From positions 58,632 through 122,631 of the forward strand of contig NZ_BMXV01000011.1 of the NCBI RefSeq assembly GCF_014651935.1: 64,000 bases of DNA, given 5' to 3'. The position numbers and the translations under genes were made by a program. Origin of the DNA: Marinobacter zhanjiangensis. GTDB lineage: Bacteria > Pseudomonadota > Gammaproteobacteria > Pseudomonadales > Oleiphilaceae. The notes beneath the pieces were generated by a model. That model made no database searches. It had not been told where the DNA came from and worked only from the letters and a program-made list of their open reading frames with translations. This document shows, one piece after another, positions 35,736-44,834 of the stretch (the stretch's first letter is position 1; each line of letters begins with the position of its first letter).

Positions 35736-38258
35736 ATGAGCGTTCTGCTTCTTGTGATCAGTGCCCTGGTGCTGATTTATCTGGGACTTGGCGGCACCGT
35801 TGCGACGGTGGTGCTGATTGCCGCCACCCTGGCCGGTATGGCCCAGGACAACTGGCACGTACTCAGCATCCTGTTCGGTGGTGGCCTGCTGGCCCTCGCA
35901 CTGATCATCCTCCATGCCCGGGACCTGCGCCGGGACAAGCTGAGCAAGCCCCTGCTAGGCTGGGTACGCGGGCAGTTGCCAACGCTCTCGGATACCGAGC
36001 AGGAAGCCCTCAAGTCGGGCTCCGTGGACTGGGACGGTGAACTCTTTTCCGGACAGCCACAGTGGTCGAAGCTGCTGGGTGCCCGCCCGGCCCACCTGAC
36101 CAGTGAAGAACAGGCGTTCCTGGATGGCCCGGTGGAAAAACTCTGCGCCATGCTCGACGACTGGAAGATCACCCACGAAGATTACGACCTGCCCAACAAG
36201 GCCTGGAAGTTCATCCGCGAGAACGGCTTCTTCGGCCTGATGATTCCGAAGGAACAGGGCGGCAAGGGCTTCTCTAACACGGCCCATTCTGAAATCGTGA
36301 TGAAGATTTCCACCCGCAGTGTCTCCGCGGCGGTAACCGTGATGGTGCCCAACTCGCTGGGGCCGGCGGAGCTGCTGATGGAATACGGCACCGACGAGCA
36401 GAAGCAACACTACCTGCCAAGGCTCGCCGGCGGCGAGGAAATTCCCTGTTTCGCCCTGACGTCCCCGGTGGCCGGCTCCGATGCCGGCGCCATTCCGGAC
36501 AAGGGTATCGTCTGCAAGGGCCAGTGGAACGGCAAGGAAGTACTGGGCCTGAAGGTGACCTGGAACAAGCGCTACATCACCCTGGCGCCGGTGGCCACGC
36601 TGATCGGCCTGGCCATCAAGGTCTACGACCCGGACAAGCTCCTCGGCGGCACTGACAATATCGGCGTGACCTGCGTCATGGTGCCCCGCGACACCGAAGG
36701 CGTGCATGCCGGTGCTCGCCACCTGCCCATGAACACCGTGTTCATGAACGGCCCTACCTGGGGCAACGACGTGTTCATTCCCATGGAGCAGGTCATCGGC
36801 GGTCAGGACATGCTCGGCAAGGGCTGGAAAATGCTGCTGGAGGTCCTGTCCATCGGCCGCTCCGTCTCGCTGCCGGCCCTGGGCACCGGTGCCGGCAAGC
36901 TGGCTGGCCTGGCGACCGGCTCCTACTCCCTGGTGCGGGAACAGTTCGGACGTTCCATCAGCCAGTTCGAGGGCGTTCAGGAAGCCCTGGAGCCCATCGC
37001 CGGCTACACCTACATGATGGATTCCGCCCGCCTGCTGACCGTCGGCATGCTGGACCGGGGGGTACGGCCCTCGGTGCCCTCCGCCCTGCTCAAGTATCGC
37101 AATACCGACCTGATGCGCGAAGTCATCAACCACGCCATGGACGTGGTGGCCGGCCGGGGCGTGATCACCGGCCCCCGCAACTTCATGGCCCGGGCCTATC
37201 AGGCGGTACCCATCGGCATTACGGTGGAGGGAGCCAACATCCTCACCCGCAGTCTGATGGTGTTCGGCCAGGGTGCCATCCGCTGCCATCCGTTCATTGT
37301 GGACGAGATCGAGGCCGCGGGCATGAAGGACCAGAAACAGGCGGTGCGCAAGTTTGACGATACCTTCTACCGCCATATCGCCCACACCACCCGCAATGCC
37401 CTGCGGGCACTGTTACTGGGCCTGACCCAGGGGCTGGCGGAGCCGGTGCCACGGGAAGGCAATATCCAGAAACACTACCGCCAGCTGGCCCGGTTCTCCT
37501 CGGCCTTTGCGCTGATGACCGATGTCACCCTGCTGTCCATCGGCGGCGGACTCAAGGCACGCCAGCGCCTGTCCGGCCGCATGTCGGACTGTCTGGTGCA
37601 TCTCTATTACGCCAGCGCGGTGATCAAACAGTGGCATGAGGAAGGCTACCCGGACGATCAGCGGCCGCTGGTGGAATGGTCCCTGCAAACCTGCCTGCGG
37701 GACCTGCAGAAGGCCATGCGCGAGGCGGTGATCAACTTCCCGGTACCGTTGCTGCGCTGGCCGTTGCGCATACTGATCTTCCCGCTGGGGGCCACCGGCC
37801 TGAACGGTCCCGATGACCGGTTGGGGGCAGAAGTCGCCGCTACTATCGTTCAGGACACGCCGTTACGCCAGCGCATCAGTCGGGGCTGCTACGTCAATGA
37901 AAAACCGGACGATCCGCTGGGCCGGGTAATGAACGCCTATCGGCTGGCCAATGAAACCCGGGACCTGCGGGCCCGCCTGCATGAGGCCCTGCGCAACCGC
38001 GATCCGGATGAGCTGGGCGGTATCGACATGCTGTTGGGACACCAGCGCAAGGAACTGGTGGACTGGGCCCTTGAACAGGGTGTAATCAAGGAGGACGAAT
38101 CAGAGAAACTGCTGGAAGCGCTTACCGCCCTGTACGACGTCATCCGCGTGGATGCCTTCGATGACGAGGGCCTGAAGGCCCTTGCCCGCTGTGCCAAGGG
38201 CAAGCGTAAGGTGGTGGAGCGCCCGCCCCGGGATGACCAGCCTGATGATCAGGCGTAG
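35736..38258 (+). CDS. fadE: Acyl-CoA dehydrogenase FadE
   Basis: The 840-residue size fits FadE (814 in E. coli). Two N-terminal membrane helices (LLLVISALVLIYLGLGGTVATVVLIAATLAGMA) precede the dehydrogenase core with CFALTSPVAGSDAGAIPDKG, the flavin site, and VEGANILTRSLMVFGQGAIRCHP containing the catalytic Glu. A C-terminal helical domain is peculiar to FadE. It carries out the first step of fatty-acid beta-oxidation at the membrane. The start at 35736 follows TGGAGGTCTTCCC. It is monocistronic, with a repeat-rich 3' region. Confidence 0.95.
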   Translation: MSVLLLVISALVLIYLGLGGTVATVVLIAATLAGMAQDNWHVLSILFGGGLLALALIILHARDLRRDKLSKPLLGWVRGQLPTLSDTEQEALKSGSVDWDGELFSGQPQWSKLLGARPAHLTSEEQAFLDGPVEKLCAMLDDWKITHEDYDLPNKAWKFIRENGFFGLMIPKEQGGKGFSNTAHSEIVMKISTRSVSAAVTVMVPNSLGPAELLMEYGTDEQKQHYLPRLAGGEEIPCFALTSPVAGSDAGAIPDKGIVCKGQWNGKEVLGLKVTWNKRYITLAPVATLIGLAIKVYDPDKLLGGTDNIGVTCVMVPRDTEGVHAGARHLPMNTVFMNGPTWGNDVFIPMEQVIGGQDMLGKGWKMLLEVLSIGRSVSLPALGTGAGKLAGLATGSYSLVREQFGRSISQFEGVQEALEPIAGYTYMMDSARLLTVGMLDRGVRPSVPSALLKYRNTDLMREVINHAMDVVAGRGVITGPRNFMARAYQAVPIGITVEGANILTRSLMVFGQGAIRCHPFIVDEIEAAGMKDQKQAVRKFDDTFYRHIAHTTRNALRALLLGLTQGLAEPVPREGNIQKHYRQLARFSSAFALMTDVTLLSIGGGLKARQRLSGRMSDCLVHLYYASAVIKQWHEEGYPDDQRPLVEWSLQTCLRDLQKAMREAVINFPVPLLRWPLRILIFPLGATGLNGPDDRLGAEVAATIVQDTPLRQRISRGCYVNEKPDDPLGRVMNAYRLANETRDLRARLHEALRNRDPDELGGIDMLLGHQRKELVDWALEQGVIKEDESEKLLEALTALYDVIRVDAFDDEGLKALARCAKGKRKVVERPPRDDQPDDQA

Positions 38259-38290
38259 GGACACAGTGATAGGAACGGCTATCTGAGCCT

Positions 38291-38424
38291 GCGCCCTGCA
38301 TCCCCTCTCCCCAACGCGGGAGAGGGCCAGGGTGAGGGGGGACGCCCGCAGGGCGCTATCAGGTCCAACCACAGTGCCAAACCGCTCCACCCTCTCCCCA
38401 GCCCTCTCCCCTCAAGGGAGAGGG
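38291..38424. repeat. Palindromic intergenic repeat with two CCCTCTCCC/GGGAGAGGG hairpins
   Basis: An outer 9-bp inverted repeat (GCGCCCTGC at 38291 and GCAGGGCGC at 38348) encloses a CCCTCTCCC...GGGAGAGGG hairpin. A second hairpin of the same sequence with a 5-base loop follows at 38402-38424. This type of C/T-rich palindrome is a dispersed intergenic repeat in many proteobacteria. It lies between the convergent fadE and phosphatase genes and may act as a terminator. Confidence 0.75.
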
Positions 38425-38452
38425 AGTTTAACGGCGTTGCTGGCTCTCGTCT

Positions 38453-39127
38453 CTAAACGTGCGTCAGAGCGTGGCGACGCCCCGGCCGCTCAAGGTGCGG
38501 AGCGTTGTTGAAGTTCAGTACCCGGCGCGCGCTGCGGCCCACGATCACCTCGCAGAACGCGGTATTGCGGAACTGGAAGTTGAAATGGATGGCGCCCCGC
38601 TGGGGGCCTTCGATGAGCTTGGTGAGAGCCGAGCCAATGACCCCGCCAGAGGTCACCACAAGCACCGCATCATCCCGGCCGGCACCCTCGCAGGCGTGAT
38701 TGATGGCGTCGTCAATGCGGTTACCGAAATCGCCCCAGGTTTCGCTGACGTCGGTCAGGCGATCGTCAATCCAGGCTTCGTAGGCGGAACGGAAGGTGCG
38801 CCAGTAGTCCTTGAAGTCCCGCTTCTGGTGCAGGTGCTGGTCACCATGGCCGGTAAAGGCACGGTACATCATTTCGCCATCGTACTCGTTTAACCCGGGG
38901 TGGGTGGACACGTCAGCGCCGGCCCCGGCCATGCCTTCAAGCACCCCCCTGGCGGTGTCCTGCTGGCGCTGCAGGTCGCCGGCCACTATCCGGTGGAAAT
39001 CCAGTTCCCGTTCGGCGAAATATTCACCCAGCCAGCGGGCCTGTTGCCAGCCCAGCTCGGAAAGTCGGTCGTAATTGGCCTCGCCAAAAGACGCCTGGCC
39101 ATGTCGGACGATAAACAGTTTTGCCAT
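38453..39127 (-). CDS. Histidine phosphatase (phosphoglycerate-mutase-like) family protein
   Basis: The 224-residue protein begins MAKLFIVRHGQASFGEANYDRLSELGWQQARWLG. This contains the RHG phospho-acceptor motif (His9) and the paired Arg/Glu. The usual second catalytic His (HGG block) is replaced by TSGGVIGSAL, where Ser occupies the His position, as in some members of this superfamily. Activity is therefore plausible but altered. The start at 39127 is chosen over a Met 12 codons upstream because the family begins at this point. Confidence 0.85.
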   Translation of the reverse strand: MAKLFIVRHGQASFGEANYDRLSELGWQQARWLGEYFAERELDFHRIVAGDLQRQQDTARGVLEGMAGAGADVSTHPGLNEYDGEMMYRAFTGHGDQHLHQKRDFKDYWRTFRSAYEAWIDDRLTDVSETWGDFGNRIDDAINHACEGAGRDDAVLVVTSGGVIGSALTKLIEGPQRGAIHFNFQFRNTAFCEVIVGRSARRVLNFNNAPHLERPGRRHALTHV

Positions 39128-39196
39128 GGAATACCTGATCCGGTTGTCGGTTGCGAAGGACACATCCTGCCCCAGCCATCACTGATTGACCACCCC

Positions 39197-39808
39197 TCAC
39201 AACAGCTGCCAGGCGATAAAACCCAGGGTGCCGCCGGTCAGTAACAGCGCAATAATCGCCACCACGCCATCCCGGGCGATCATCGCCAGGCCAAACGCCA
39301 TCAGTGCCAGGCCGCCGCCGTTGGCACTGAAGGGCACCACTTCCATCAATGGCATCGCCAGAGCCACCAGCAGGCAGGCCAGGGCCAGCAGCAGGTTGCC
39401 GCCGCCGTCCATGAGTACCGTCAGGCGGGGCCGGGTAAACCGGTCCAGGAAGCGGGCCGGCTTATGCAGCCATCGTGCCCCGGTGTGCAGCTTGTCCCGG
39501 GGCACCTTGCGCTCACTCAGCCAGCGGGGCAGCCAGAGGTGACGACGACGAAACAGAAGCTGGCCCACGGTCAGCAGAACCAGCATGCTCATCAGCGTGG
39601 GCACTCCGGGAATATCGCCGATCAACGGCGCCAACACCACCAGGCCGGCCACCACGACCACCGGCCCGAAGGTGCGTGTGCCGGCCGCCGTGAGGATGTC
39701 TCGCACCGATACGTCCGTGCCATCGCCATCGGTGGCACGTATCCGTTCCAGCACGGCATCGAGGTCGTCGTTCTTGTGCTGTATGGGCTTGTCAGGGGTT
39801 TCGCTCAT
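39197..39808 (-). CDS. ExoD-family exopolysaccharide synthesis protein
   Basis: This 203-residue membrane protein has four or more hydrophobic segments. It shows VSVRDILTAAGTRTFGPVVVVAGLVVLAPLIGDIPGVPTLMSMLVLLTVGQLLFRRRHLWLP, which matches the ExoD layout as I know it, and a C-terminal LMAFGLAMIARDGVVAIIALLLTGGTLGFI. ExoD was linked to exopolysaccharide and alkali tolerance in Sinorhizobium; its molecular role is unclear. It overlaps the LysR gene by 4 bases (ATGA), so the two are coupled. Confidence 0.85.
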   Translation of the reverse strand: MSETPDKPIQHKNDDLDAVLERIRATDGDGTDVSVRDILTAAGTRTFGPVVVVAGLVVLAPLIGDIPGVPTLMSMLVLLTVGQLLFRRRHLWLPRWLSERKVPRDKLHTGARWLHKPARFLDRFTRPRLTVLMDGGGNLLLALACLLVALAMPLMEVVPFSANGGGLALMAFGLAMIARDGVVAIIALLLTGGTLGFIAWQLL

Positions 39809-40731
39809 GGTATCCCTCCGGCGTCAGCGGACAACAATCCGCTGTCTTCAGCCCGCGCCAGCAACCACTGCCTCAGGGCACGCAGGCCGGGTTCGTGGCG
39901 ACGGCTGATCTTGCTGGCGAAATAGAAATTGTCGCCGGTGACCACACTGTGCAGCGGCAGGCGAACGAAGTCGCCGGCATCATCCCGGTTGCTGAGCATG
40001 TAGTCATTGGTCAGGGCAATACCCTGATGGTACCGGGCCGCCTCCAGTGCCAACAGCATATGGCTGAAATGTTGCACCTGTGTGGAAGGCGGCAGCGGGC
40101 TACCCACCTCGGCAAACCAGGCTTCCCAGTCACCGCAGGTTCTATTATAGATGCTGAACGTGGACAGTAGCGGATGGCGGGCCACATCCGTATGGCTCAG
40201 GCTGTCGGTTGCCATGTCCTGCCAGTACTGACGACTGCAGACCGGAAACAGCCGTTCCCGGTACAACAGATCGTAACTGAACGCCGGTGAATCCGTATTG
40301 ACGGTAATAAAACTGTCTGCCACCCGCCCCGACAGTATCGGATGCTCGCCGGTCATTTCCAGCACCAGCTGAACCTCGGGGTGCTGCCGATGCAGGTCCG
40401 GCAGCCGGGGCACCAGCCAGCGCACAGCGAAAGAGCTGAACACCGCCAGCCGCAAGCGGCTGTCCTGCCGCCCCAGCAACTGACCAGTGGCCTTGTCGAT
40501 CTGGAACAGGGCGGAAGAGATACCTTCCAGATAGTCCTGCCCTTCCCGGGTCAGCGCCAGCGTCCGCCCCTGGCGCTGGAACAATGGCTCGCCCAGGAAG
40601 GTTTCCAGCTGCTTGATCTGATGGCTGACCGCACTCTGGCTGACGTTCAGTTCGTCAGCCGCACGGGAGAAGCTGTTGAGGCGGGCGACCGCCTCGAACA
40701 CCGGCAGTGATTTCAGGGGAGGTAGTTTCAT
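39805..40731 (-). CDS. LysR-family regulator (GcvA-like)
   Basis: The 308-residue LTTR begins MKLPPLKSLPVFEAVARLNSFSRAADELNVSQSAVSHQIKQLETFLGEPLFQRQGR, the GcvA-type winged helix. An effector domain follows. It is divergent from an EamA transporter gene across a 102-base AT-rich gap, the classic LTTR arrangement, so it probably regulates that gene and itself. It is followed by the exoD gene with a 4-base overlap. The ligand is unknown. Confidence 0.9.
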   Translation of the reverse strand: MKLPPLKSLPVFEAVARLNSFSRAADELNVSQSAVSHQIKQLETFLGEPLFQRQGRTLALTREGQDYLEGISSALFQIDKATGQLLGRQDSRLRLAVFSSFAVRWLVPRLPDLHRQHPEVQLVLEMTGEHPILSGRVADSFITVNTDSPAFSYDLLYRERLFPVCSRQYWQDMATDSLSHTDVARHPLLSTFSIYNRTCGDWEAWFAEVGSPLPPSTQVQHFSHMLLALEAARYHQGIALTNDYMLSNRDDAGDFVRLPLHSVVTGDNFYFASKISRRHEPGLRALRQWLLARAEDSGLLSADAGGIP

Positions 40732-40833
40732 TATCCAATAATCTCATATCACGACAACAAATATCATTTTATCGGATACCTGAAGCTTCCTATACTCCCT
40801 GCTCCGGCCATCAGCTCGAAGGAGGGCAACCCA
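40732..40833. promoter_or_regulatory. Divergent LysR/EamA promoter region
   Basis: This AT-rich 102-base gap holds an ATCC...GGAT dyad (about 40733-40778) and repeated ATATCA half-sites (40746, 40770). That fits an LTTR binding region. The exact operator cannot be fixed by eye. Confidence 0.4.
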
Positions 40834-41721
40834 ATGTCAGGCAAGACCATCAATAGCGCCATCCTGCTGCTGGTCATCGGTAACGCCATGGCCATCGTGT
40901 CCGATGTGTTCATCAAGCTGATGGAGCCCCAGGCGCCGGTATTCCAGTTTGCCTTCCTGCGCAGCCTGATCACCGTTGCTCTGCTGCTGCCCCTGCTGAA
41001 AAAAGCCGAATTTCGCCGCCTGTTTGAAGGTGCCGCGGTACACGCGGTGCGGTCTCACGTTCTGCTGGCCGGCCTGCTTTGCATGGTGGTGGCACTGACC
41101 ACCCTGCCCCTGGCGACTGCCAATGCCGTGTTCTACGCCGCACCGGTGATCGTGATGGTGATGTCGGTGGTGTTATTCAGGGAGCGGCTTTCGCCACTGA
41201 GTATTCTGGCGGTAATCAGCGGCTTCGCCGGCGTGCTGGTCATCCTGCGGCCCGTGGCCCTGGACCTGTCGTCTCTGTCGGCGCTGGGCACCGCGTTCTG
41301 CCTGGCGATAGCCGCACTGATGGTGCGCAAGTTGCCCAAACGGCAGTCCACGCTGCACAAACTGTTCCTCAACTCGCTGCTGGTATTGCCGGCCAGCCTG
41401 GCCCTGGCCATCTGGGAGGGTGCGCCCTGGCACTGGGAGATCATTATCAGTGCGGTGGGCTCCGCAGTGTTCATCCTGGGGTACAACGCCAGCGTATTGA
41501 AGGCCTACCACCATGTTGACGCCAACCAGGTTACCAGTGCCGAGTACACCGGGCTTATCTGGGCCATCGGCATCGGCTGGCTGATGTTTGGCGAAATACC
41601 GGACCTGTGGTTTGCCACCGGCAGCCTGATGATTGTGGTGCCGCTGGTACTGATCGGCCTGAATCAGCGCCGCAAATACCGGTTGCTCTACCGGGATACA
41701 CTGACCCGGGGAGCCGGCTAA
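40834..41721 (+). CDS. EamA/DMT-superfamily transporter
   Basis: This is a 295-residue 10-helix membrane protein with two EamA halves. SALLVIGNAMAIVSDVFIKLMEPQAPVFQFAFLRSLI-type sequence forms the first helices and SAEYTGLIWAIGIGWLMFGEIPDLWFATGSLMIVVPLVL the last ones. GAAGGAGGGCAACCC precedes the ATG. It is likely controlled by the divergent GcvA-like regulator. The exported compound is unknown; the pairing is typical for amino-acid or metabolite exporters. Confidence 0.9.
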   Translation: MSGKTINSAILLLVIGNAMAIVSDVFIKLMEPQAPVFQFAFLRSLITVALLLPLLKKAEFRRLFEGAAVHAVRSHVLLAGLLCMVVALTTLPLATANAVFYAAPVIVMVMSVVLFRERLSPLSILAVISGFAGVLVILRPVALDLSSLSALGTAFCLAIAALMVRKLPKRQSTLHKLFLNSLLVLPASLALAIWEGAPWHWEIIISAVGSAVFILGYNASVLKAYHHVDANQVTSAEYTGLIWAIGIGWLMFGEIPDLWFATGSLMIVVPLVLIGLNQRRKYRLLYRDTLTRGAG

Positions 41722-41944
41722 GGTCCCAGTGACCGGGCCAGGGCGAGCTCCGATGCCAGCGGCCGGATCAAGGCAGTCTGAAAAACCACCCGCCAATTGC
41801 AACTGACTGAATTTCCTACCGATCAGTATTTTGAACCGGTTCCCAATTTAAGACATTTAACGGTTTGTCACTTAGTGTCGCCATGGTGATAAGGGCAAGA
41901 TGGGACCCTATCAAGGAACTGACCCATTTCGCAGGAGGCGCCTC

Positions 41945-42682
41945 ATGTCCAGGGCCCTGGCCTTTGTCACAGGTATCGCAGTCATTATTGTTGTACTGCT
42001 GGTCCTGTTTACCCCCGACTCTGACCCGCAAACCGGAACCCCCGACAACGGGGCCGAAACCGACAGCTCCGGCAATGGCAGCGAGCGTGCTGCTCCGGCT
42101 GCGAACAAGGCCACAGTCAGTGGCCAGAACCCCGGGGAGCAGAGCAGCAAGCCCGCGGAACCGGTATCCCGCTGGCCGGACCCGGACGATACCTCGGCTT
42201 TGCCGGCAAGACCGGACAACCCGGCCCGCAACGCCCGCCCGTTGGTGTCTCTCTGGCAGGCCGGCAGCAACCCCACCAAGACCGAAGTCGACGGTTTCCC
42301 CGCCACCCGTCTGAAGGCCGACCCGCAGGCCCTGGCCGGCCTTCACGTGGGACAGCAGGTAGCGCTGCAGGTGCCGGATCTGAATCGCACCGTCACAGCC
42401 CGGCTTACCACCACTCACAATCAGCTCAACAACATCGAGGTCTTTCGTGGCCCGGTGACCGGCGGCCACAAAAAAGACAACGTCATTGTCACCCGGGGCA
42501 ACACCTCCACCTACGTGGTGGTGAACACTCGTGAGGGTGTCTACTCGGCGGTCATCGACAACCGTACCGGCGATGCGGTGCTGACCAGCGAAAAAGACGT
42601 TCAGGACAATCTGGCAGGGGAGCAGGACGCCATTCCGGTACCGGGTGTCAATCAGACCCCGCCCGGCACACCTTCCGGCTGA
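41945..42682 (+). CDS. Exported protein resembling a detached metalloprotease propeptide
   Basis: The 245-residue protein has an N-terminal hydrophobic anchor or signal (residues 4-20, LAFVTGIAVIIVVLLVLF) and a low-complexity polar stretch (about 22-95). The C-terminal half reads like a beta-rich prodomain: VGQQVALQVPDLNRTVTARLTTTHNQLNN, VTRGNTSTYVVVNTREGVYSAVIDNRTGDAVL. The propeptides of reprolysin-like bacterial metalloproteases have this pattern, as I know it. A gene for such a protease without a propeptide follows 119 bases downstream. GCAGGAGGCGCCTC precedes the ATG. The propeptide role is inference. Confidence 0.7.
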   Translation: MSRALAFVTGIAVIIVVLLVLFTPDSDPQTGTPDNGAETDSSGNGSERAAPAANKATVSGQNPGEQSSKPAEPVSRWPDPDDTSALPARPDNPARNARPLVSLWQAGSNPTKTEVDGFPATRLKADPQALAGLHVGQQVALQVPDLNRTVTARLTTTHNQLNNIEVFRGPVTGGHKKDNVIVTRGNTSTYVVVNTREGVYSAVIDNRTGDAVLTSEKDVQDNLAGEQDAIPVPGVNQTPPGTPSG

Positions 42683-42801
42683 GCCCCGGCAGTCTCTGCA
42701 GTAAGGCGGCCAATACCGTGGCGGCTGGCAGTAACTCGTAAAGAACGGCGAGAGGAGTACCCGCCGTGGTAAAAATTCATCCTGAATCAGGGACCGACGT
42801 T

Positions 42802-44652
42802 ATGAAACACTCCATACAATGGCTTGCCGGGCTTTCCCTTGCCATGGGAAGCACTGTCTGCCTGGCGGCCAACCAGATTGATGTACTGGTCTATTACAAT
42901 GACGAGGCGGCCGGCACCAGCTCCGGCGAAGACATTGATGCCCGCATTGTATCCTTTGTCGAGCACGCCAATCAGGCCTACCGCAACAGTGATATCGATA
43001 TCCAGCTCCGCCTGGTGGGCACTGAACGGGTGCAGGGCAACTACGGCGGCGTTGATGGCAACGTTCTCGGGCGCTTCCGTTCCGATAGCACCGTCGCCCG
43101 CCAGCGGCGGGAATATGGTGCGGACCTTGTGGCACTGATCAGCACACCGCAACGCACGGCCGGTGGTTACGTCTGCGGTGTTGGCTACCAGCCCGGCGGC
43201 TCCGAAGGTGCCGGCACCTTCTACTCCAATGCCTCCGCCTATGGCTACAGCATGTCCGGCGTGAACTGCGGCTACAACACCTTCGTCCACGAATTGGGCC
43301 ATAACATGTCGCTGGGCCATTCCGACGCCCAGAATTCGTTCGGCTCGGTATTCCCCTGGGGCCGGGGGCACGGGGTATCCGGTCTGTTCAGCACCATCAT
43401 GGCCTATCCACAGTCCTATGGCACCCGCAACCACCTGGCACAGTTCGCCAGCCCGGACCAGGTCCGCTGTGAGGGTCAGCCCTGCGGCGTGGACGCCAAC
43501 CGCAGCAATGGCGCCGACGCTGTTACCGCCGTTAATCGTCTGGCTTCCCAGGTAGCCGATTTCATGCCCACCGCGGTGATCGATGATGGCGACCCGGAGG
43601 AAGAAGAGCCGGACAATGGCGGCGATCCCGATGATGGTGACAGCCCGGGCAACGGTGGCAACGACCCCGACCTGCCGGTATGTGACAAGCCGGAACTGGC
43701 CGAGAACAACCTCATCAGCGGCCCCGACTTCAACGACCTGTCATCCTGGAGCAGCTTCAACAACGCCGCCACGCTGACCACGGCAAGCATCACCACCGGC
43801 TGTGGCCGCGATAACCTGCTGCTGGCAACCGAGCGCACCGAATACTACGGCGGCCCGGTACAGACCATCGAAGGCGGCCTGGAAGCTGGCGCCCGGTACC
43901 GGATAACCGCCAAACTGGCCCTCGCCGGCACCGATGGCCGTGACGCGGTCCGTGCCAGCATCGAACTGACCGACAACGAAGGCACCCGCTACCAGAACCT
44001 GCCGGAGCTGTCCGTCACCGCCAACGAACTGAGCGAGTACGACGAGACCTTTACCGTATCCAGCGAAGGCGGCATCAGCCAGGCCCGCCTGCTGATCGCC
44101 GGCCCGGCCGAGGGTGTGGACTTCGTGGCCGACGAGATCCGTCTGGTGAAAGTGTCCGACGCACCTGACGAAGGCGACGACGGTGACACCGGCAATGGCG
44201 GCAACACCATCGTATTCGAGGAAGGCTTCGAGCAGGGCGGCACCGGCTGGTCCGGTTTCATGGGCAGCTGGGTATTCCGTACCCGCACCGCCAGCGAGGG
44301 CAACTTCGGTCTGGCCTCCATGTTCCGCAGGAGCATCTACTCCGGTCCGGCGATGGAAGCTTCCGGCCTGATCGAAGCCGGCAAGACCTACAATGCCTCC
44401 TTCGACATCATGCTGAGCAACCGCCGCCTGGCCAACGACAGCGCCCAGCTCTGGGCCTGGTATGTGGATGACCAGGGCGCGCACTGGCAACAGCTGGGGC
44501 AGGGCCAGATGGCGACCAACAACTGGTCTTCCATCCAGAGCCAGTTCAGCATTCAGCCCGCCGGGGCCATCAGCCAGCTGAGACTCCACATCATGGGTGC
44601 GGATACGTCCAGCCGAATCATTATCGACAACTTCACACTCGGTCTGCAGTAG
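42802..44652 (+). CDS. Secreted reprolysin-like zinc metalloprotease with two carbohydrate-binding-like domains
   Basis: The 616-residue product has a signal peptide (1-22, ending CLA) and the catalytic domain directly after it. The zinc site is H163-E164-x-x-H167-x-x-G-x-x-H173 (HELGHNMSLGH), with the Met-turn at Met200 (STIMAY). An acidic DP/DG/EEEE linker follows (about 255-295), then two CBM4/9-like jelly-roll domains (about 300-460 and 475-616). Nothing resembling a propeptide lies between signal and protease. A GTG at 42766 with GAGAGGAG upstream is a possible alternative start. It is followed by a strong terminator. Confidence 0.88.
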   Translation: MKHSIQWLAGLSLAMGSTVCLAANQIDVLVYYNDEAAGTSSGEDIDARIVSFVEHANQAYRNSDIDIQLRLVGTERVQGNYGGVDGNVLGRFRSDSTVARQRREYGADLVALISTPQRTAGGYVCGVGYQPGGSEGAGTFYSNASAYGYSMSGVNCGYNTFVHELGHNMSLGHSDAQNSFGSVFPWGRGHGVSGLFSTIMAYPQSYGTRNHLAQFASPDQVRCEGQPCGVDANRSNGADAVTAVNRLASQVADFMPTAVIDDGDPEEEEPDNGGDPDDGDSPGNGGNDPDLPVCDKPELAENNLISGPDFNDLSSWSSFNNAATLTTASITTGCGRDNLLLATERTEYYGGPVQTIEGGLEAGARYRITAKLALAGTDGRDAVRASIELTDNEGTRYQNLPELSVTANELSEYDETFTVSSEGGISQARLLIAGPAEGVDFVADEIRLVKVSDAPDEGDDGDTGNGGNTIVFEEGFEQGGTGWSGFMGSWVFRTRTASEGNFGLASMFRRSIYSGPAMEASGLIEAGKTYNASFDIMLSNRRLANDSAQLWAWYVDDQGAHWQQLGQGQMATNNWSSIQSQFSIQPAGAISQLRLHIMGADTSSRIIIDNFTLGLQ

Positions 44653-44671
44653 AAGTACTCAGCGACCTGTT

Positions 44672-44706
44672 GAGCACCCGGCCTTTCGGCCGGGTGCTCC
44701 TTTTTT
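44672..44706 (+). terminator. Strong intrinsic terminator
   Basis: A perfect 12-bp stem (GAGCACCCGGCC and GGCCGGGTGCTC) with a TTTC loop is followed by C and six T. It lies 20 bases after the metalloprotease stop. Confidence 0.95.
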
Positions 44707-44834
44707 CTGCCCCTGCCTGTACTACCCTCTCTATAGTCGACGAACTGACTGGACAAGCGACCGCGCTGGTGTCTACGATCAGGTTTCGTTTTGCAACCTG
44801 ATTCCATCAAGTCCAATAAAGGCAGGAGCCCCTC

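Noticed and set aside
38291..38424. A CRISPR-like array in the repeat region after fadE
   Set aside because: There are only two copies of the palindromic core, no regular spacers and no cas genes in the window.
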